Source of the DNA: Actinomadura opuntiae
Lineage (GTDB): Bacteria > Actinomycetota > Actinomycetes > Streptosporangiales > Streptosporangiaceae
Length of the DNA: 64,000 nt
Assembly (NCBI RefSeq): GCF_030283205.1
Contig: NZ_JASNWF010000012.1
Location: 1 to 64,000, forward strand
Direction: 5' to 3'
A program made the position numbers and the translations under genes. A model generated the notes under the pieces. That model was not told the DNA's origin. It saw nothing but the letters and a program-made list of their open reading frames with translations, and did no database searches. This document shows, piece after piece, positions 60,750 to 64,000 of the stretch (its first letter is position 1; each line of letters begins with the position of its first letter).

Positions 60750-61454
60750 TCAGGCGCGGTCGGTGGAGGTGCGGATGGCCTTGTCGACGGCGTGCTGGAA
60801 CGAGGACACGAGCGACTGGATCATCAGGGGCTTGAGCTTGCCCGCCAGCTCCATGAGCCGGTCGCGTTCCTCGGGTGAGCGGCCGCTCTCGCGGTAGGGG
60901 CGGACGACGGTGTCCTGGAAGACCTGCTGGAGTTCGGCCGCCAGCGCGGTGGTGTGGCGTTCGACGGCCGCGTGCGAGGCGACCAGGGTCTCCAGCGGCA
61001 TCGGGAGCGCGGCCAGTTCGGCGCTGATGCCGAGCAGCGCCGGCATGACGACGCGGACGGTGTCCGGTGCGACGTGCTCGACGACGCCGAGCGCTTCGAG
61101 GCGCTGGAGGGTGGCGTCGTCGAGGTGGCGCCCGGCGCGGCGGTCCAGCTCGTGCCGGGCGAGTTCCTCGGGACGTTCCGGCGCCCACGGCGACAGCAGC
61201 GCGCGTTGCAGCGCGAGGTCCTCGGCGGGCGCGTCCAGCGGGATCTTGCGCAGGTGCTTCTCGATGGCGGCGAGCGTCAGCCCGAGCGACTGGAGTTCCC
61301 GGACGAGCTCCAGCCGCGCGAGGTGGTCGGGGCCGTAGAGGCCGGTCCGGCCGCGCAGCCGGGGCGGCGGCAGCAGCCCGCGCCCGGCGTAGTAGCGGAC
61401 GGTGCGGACGGTGACCCCCGCGCGCGCGGCCAGCTCGTCCACGGTGAGGTCCAT
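60750..61454 (-). CDS. MerR family transcriptional regulator
   Basis: A 234-residue MerR-type regulator. The N-terminal HTH and wing (about 1-75) read TVDELAARAGVTVRTVRYYAGRGLLPPP...LYGPDHLARLELVRELQSLGLTLAAIEKHL. No metal-binding Cys follow. The long helical C-terminus (about 90-234) resembles regulators of acyl-CoA or fatty-acid genes. AAAGGAG precedes the ATG. It diverges from the acyl-CoA dehydrogenase gene across a 77-nt region with a near-palindrome in an over-long promoter spacer, the usual MerR geometry. Confidence 0.92.
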   Translation of the reverse strand: MDLTVDELAARAGVTVRTVRYYAGRGLLPPPRLRGRTGLYGPDHLARLELVRELQSLGLTLAAIEKHLRKIPLDAPAEDLALQRALLSPWAPERPEELARHELDRRAGRHLDDATLQRLEALGVVEHVAPDTVRVVMPALLGISAELAALPMPLETLVASHAAVERHTTALAAELQQVFQDTVVRPYRESGRSPEERDRLMELAGKLKPLMIQSLVSSFQHAVDKAIRTSTDRA

Positions 61455-61464
61455 AGCCGCTCCT

Positions 61465-61495
61465 TTGACGTGACAGTGCCAGTGTTACATTAATG
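61465..61495 (+). promoter_or_regulatory. MerR-type promoter/operator
   Basis: TTGACG (61465-61470) as -35, then a 19-bp imperfect palindrome GTGACAGTGCCAGTGTTAC (61470-61488, 7 of 9 pairs matched), then the -10-like TTAATG (61490-61495). The spacer of about 19 nt is longer than normal, as in promoters untwisted by MerR proteins. It drives the acyl-CoA dehydrogenase gene. Confidence 0.6.
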
Positions 61496-61531
61496 CTGTA
61501 TCAGCACGCACTTACCGAGGGAGACCGCCGG

Positions 61532-62674
61532 ATGGCACGGAAGATCTTCACCGAGGAGCACGAGGCGTTCCGCGACATGGTCCGCGCCTTCATCGAGAAG
61601 GAGATCGCGCCGTACCACGAGCAGTGGGAGAAGGACGGCGTCGTCTCCCGCGACGTGTGGCTCGCCGCGGGCCGCCAGGGCCTGCTCGGCATCGACATGC
61701 CCGAGGAGTTCGGCGGCGGCGGCAACCCCGACTACCGCTACTACGTCATCCTCAACGAGGAGTTCGCGAAGGCGGGCGTGCACGGCCCCGGCTTCTCGGT
61801 GCACAACGACATCAACGGCGGCTACCTGCGCCAGCTGTGCAACGACGAGCAGAAGGCGCGGTGGTTCCCGGGCTACTGCTCCGGCGAGATCATCACCGGC
61901 ATCGCGATGACCGAGCCCGCCGCGGGCTCGGACCTGCAGGGCATCAAGAGCACCGCGCTCAAGGACGGCGACCACTACGTCCTGAACGGCTCCAAGACGT
62001 TCATCTCCAACGGCATCCTGTCCGACCTGGTGATCGTGGTCGCGAAGACCGACCCGTCCGCCGGGGCGAAGGGCGTCAGCCTCCTCGTCGTCGAGCGCGG
62101 CATGGAGGGCTTCGAGCGCGGCCGCAACCTCGACAAGGTCGGCATGCACGCGCAGGACACCGCCGAGCTGTTCTTCGACAACGTCCGCGTCCCCAAGGAG
62201 AACCTCCTCGGCGAGGAGGGCTTGGGCTTCATCTACCTGATGACGAACCTGGCCCGCGAGCGGCTGTCCATCGGCGCCACCGCGATGGCCGCCGCCGAGT
62301 CGGCGTTCGAGCAGACCCTGGAGTACTGCAAGACCCGCGAGGCGTTCGGCCGCCCGATCGGCAAGTTCCAGCACAACCGCTTCACGCTCGCCGAGATGAA
62401 GACCGAGCTGACCATCAGCCGCTCCTTCACCGACGAGTGCATCGTCAAGGAGGGCAAGGGCGAGCTGAGCGTCGACGAGGCGGCGATGCTCAAGTACTGG
62501 AACACCGAGCTGCTCAAGCGCGTCGTGGACCGCTGCCTCCAGCTGCACGGCGGCTACGGCTACATGATGGAGTACCCCATCGCCAAGGCCTACCAGGACG
62601 TCCGCATCCAGACCATCTTCGGTGGCACCACCGAGATCATGAAGGAGATCATCGGCCGCGGCCTCGGCGTCTGA
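61532..62674 (+). CDS. Acyl-CoA dehydrogenase
   Basis: A 380-residue FAD-dependent acyl-CoA dehydrogenase of beta-oxidation or branched-chain catabolism. Signatures are IAMTEPAAGSDLQG, LNGSKTFISNG, FGRPIGKFQHNRF, LHGGYGYMMEYP and FGGTTEIMKEIIGRGLG. At the usual catalytic position near the C-terminus the residue is Gly (IFGGTTEI), while LARERLSIG carries a Glu in the place used by isovaleryl- and long-chain acyl-CoA dehydrogenases. ATG 61532 with GAGGGAG upstream is preferred over the in-frame start at 61493. It is controlled by the divergent MerR gene. Confidence 0.92.
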   Translation: MARKIFTEEHEAFRDMVRAFIEKEIAPYHEQWEKDGVVSRDVWLAAGRQGLLGIDMPEEFGGGGNPDYRYYVILNEEFAKAGVHGPGFSVHNDINGGYLRQLCNDEQKARWFPGYCSGEIITGIAMTEPAAGSDLQGIKSTALKDGDHYVLNGSKTFISNGILSDLVIVVAKTDPSAGAKGVSLLVVERGMEGFERGRNLDKVGMHAQDTAELFFDNVRVPKENLLGEEGLGFIYLMTNLARERLSIGATAMAAAESAFEQTLEYCKTREAFGRPIGKFQHNRFTLAEMKTELTISRSFTDECIVKEGKGELSVDEAAMLKYWNTELLKRVVDRCLQLHGGYGYMMEYPIAKAYQDVRIQTIFGGTTEIMKEIIGRGLGV

Positions 62675-62777
62675 CCCCGCTGGAAATGCTGGGGACGGGG
62701 CGCGCCGCGTCCCCAGCGGCTTCCGCGCTTCATCGGGAAGGACGCGGAAACGCCGGAATCATCGGTGACGAGGCCTG

Positions 62778-64000
62778 TCAGTCGATGACGACGCCATGAT
62801 CGCGGGCCAGTCCGGCCAGACCGTCTGCGTAGCCCTGACCTACCGCGCGCAGCCGCCAGCCGCCCTGGCGGCGGTAGATCTCTGCGCAGATCAGGACGGT
62901 CTCGGCGGTGGGATTCGTTGCGAGGGCGTGCACCGTGCCGTCCCGCTCCGTCACCGAGAGCCGGACGGGACCGGGTGGCCCGCTCGTTACCAGAAGGATG
63001 GAGCACACGTCCGTGGCCAGCCGCGCCAGGTCCGCGCGGACCTGGCGGGTCGCGGTGTCCAGGCCGACCGCGCCGTCCTTGGAGACCGGCTGGTTGTAGA
63101 AGACGAAGTCGGCGTCCGAGCGGACCTTGCGGTCATGGCCGAGGAGCAGGGCGCACGGGTCGTGGTCGGCGGTGGGCAGAGTGAAGGAGCACGTCAGCAC
63201 CGGTGAGGAGATCTTGACGTTCTCGCCCGCGCGGAGCGGAACCGCAGGAGCGGAGGGTTCCGCCCTGTCGGGATCCGGATCGCGCCAGCCGTCCGGCGCC
63301 TCGATGCGGGCCTCCACCCCCGCGTGCTCCTGAAGGAGGTAGAGCAGGTTGGCGCCGTCGAGCAGCTCGATGGGCTTGTTCTTCGCGAAATCGAAGGACG
63401 CCTGGCCGTACCCGCTGGTCGTGACGAGGATGCCCTTGGAGGCCCCCTCGTTCTGCAGCGTTCCGTAGAGGTCGCGGACGGCGGAGACCCCGACGGTGTT
63501 CCGGTAGCGCTTCGCCTGGATCACGACCTTGCCGCCCATGATCGGCCGCGGGTCGTAGGCGACGCAGTCGACGCCGCCGTCCCGGGACGGCCTGGTCTGC
63601 CGGGTCTCCAGGCCCATCCTGGTGAACAGGTTCTGGATCAGCCCTTCGAACTCCGTCGGCGTCATCTCCAGAAGGTTCGGCCGGTCGTCGAGATCCCCGA
63701 GGACATCGCTCTCCTCGACGAACCGCGGATCGACCATGCTGAACTCCAGCACCGGTCGCACCGGCGCGAGTTCGGCGGTGTTCCGGGAGACGCCCGCGCC
63801 GAGGTGTTTCAGGCAGGCCGCCGGGTCGACCCGCGCGAGATCGAGCTCGGAGAACGTCTCCCTGGTGGTGCGCAGGGTCAACAGGCAGGGCCGGACGGAC
63901 GGAGCGGCCCGTCGCGCCGTCGATGGTGTCCACCATGCCGTTGAAGACGATGGTCGTGACGTGGCCGGCGGCGTCGGCTGCGAACAGGTCCCGGACCACG
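62778..64000 (-). pseudogene. Mrr-like restriction endonuclease-TerD fusion with frameshift (partial, right edge)
   Basis: The intact frame 62778-63881 encodes 367 residues. About 65-190 is a restriction-endonuclease-type domain with the catalytic core DGGVDCVAYD...GGKVVIQAKRY and GILVTTSGYGQASFDFA, as in Mrr-like nucleases. About 215-367 is a TerD domain with GENVKISSP, VRSDADFVFYNQP and GGWRLRAVGQGYADGLAGLA. Upstream of 63881 the homologous sequence continues in another frame to the right edge (HVTTIVFNGMVDTIDG, GATGRSVRP). The two frames meet at three tandem CGGA units (63892-63903); with two units the protein would read GRSVRPCLLTLRTTRETF. It is either a broken gene, a phase-variable one, or a sequence error. 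TTG 63881 could still start a shorter product. Confidence 0.75.
63892..63903. repeat. Tandem tetranucleotide (CGGA x3) at the frameshift
   Basis: Three exact CGGA units (TCCG on the coding strand). One unit too many accounts exactly for the shift between the two halves of the nuclease-TerD gene. Slipped-strand change of unit number would switch the frame. Confidence 0.6.

Overview
The window is a continuous stretch of a very GC-rich (well above 70% by eye) actinomycete chromosome. Mycothiol biosynthesis (mshB), an LCP cell-wall ligase, many GTG/TTG starts, Ser/Thr kinases, ECF sigma, PadR/TetR/MerR/Lrp regulators and several families typical of Thermomonosporaceae and other Streptosporangiales (CU044-type families, DUF4178/2617/4247/350 cassette) point to a relative of Actinomadura. 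I see no tRNA, rRNA, CRISPR array, insertion sequence or prophage. At least ten genes start 6 to 9 nt downstream of a TANNNT hexamer without a Shine-Dalgarno, which suggests leaderless transcription.

Layout. 1-5030: a cyclase-like gene (cut by the left edge), an arginase-family enzyme, and the succinate dehydrogenase operon sdhCAB on the minus strand, with a perfect palindrome abutting its -10 box. 5255-10290: a response-regulator/SpoIIE phosphatase diverging from a two-subunit ABC exporter in which only one of the two ATP sites can be complete. 10322-16128: an S9 peptidase, a membrane Ser/Thr kinase, mshB with a small membrane partner, and a flavin reductase. 16235-25675: a PadR/MFS drug-efflux pair, an LCP protein, ornithine aminotransferase diverging from its probable Lrp regulator, an RraA-like protein, and two secreted proteins, one an M6 metalloprotease. 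25722-27566: a Cmx-type MFS pump and its TetR regulator, which share an operator.

27610-34894 is the most unusual locus: four minus-strand genes with zero or overlapping junctions. They encode a small CU044_2847-family protein, a trypsin-like protease with a VMAP-C-like tail, a MoxR-type AAA ATPase, and a 1436-residue protein. The last joins a vWA-like SAV_2336 domain to two degenerate FtsK/EccC-like domains, a degenerate EccA/CbxX-like AAA module and a final FtsK-like domain with an intact P-loop. This resembles the vWA-MoxR-VMAP class of NTP-dependent conflict systems, built here with type VII secretion ATPase parts.

35006-46803: an MmcQ/YjbR protein, an esterase with a divergent PadR regulator, lipoproteins, an EEP-family membrane nuclease/phosphatase, a GT-C glycosyltransferase, a lipoprotein/secreted-protein/kinase operon, a quinone oxidoreductase behind a SoxR-like box, and a membrane-anchored hydrolase. 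46957-55557: a cytoplasmic TNT-type NAD-glycohydrolase toxin with YezG-like N-terminal modules, a protein resembling cysteinyl-tRNA synthetase without its catalytic motifs, a methyltransferase, an enoyl-CoA hydratase, an ECF sigma factor with its CU044_5270 partner, a NodB deacetylase, a stand-alone SH3-like remnant and a 7Fe ferredoxin. 55727-60728: dapC, then the DUF4178-DUF2617-DUF4247-DUF350-spermidine-synthase cassette. 60750-64000: a MerR regulator diverging from an acyl-CoA dehydrogenase, then an Mrr-like nuclease-TerD fusion that carries a frameshift at a tandem tetranucleotide and runs off the right edge.
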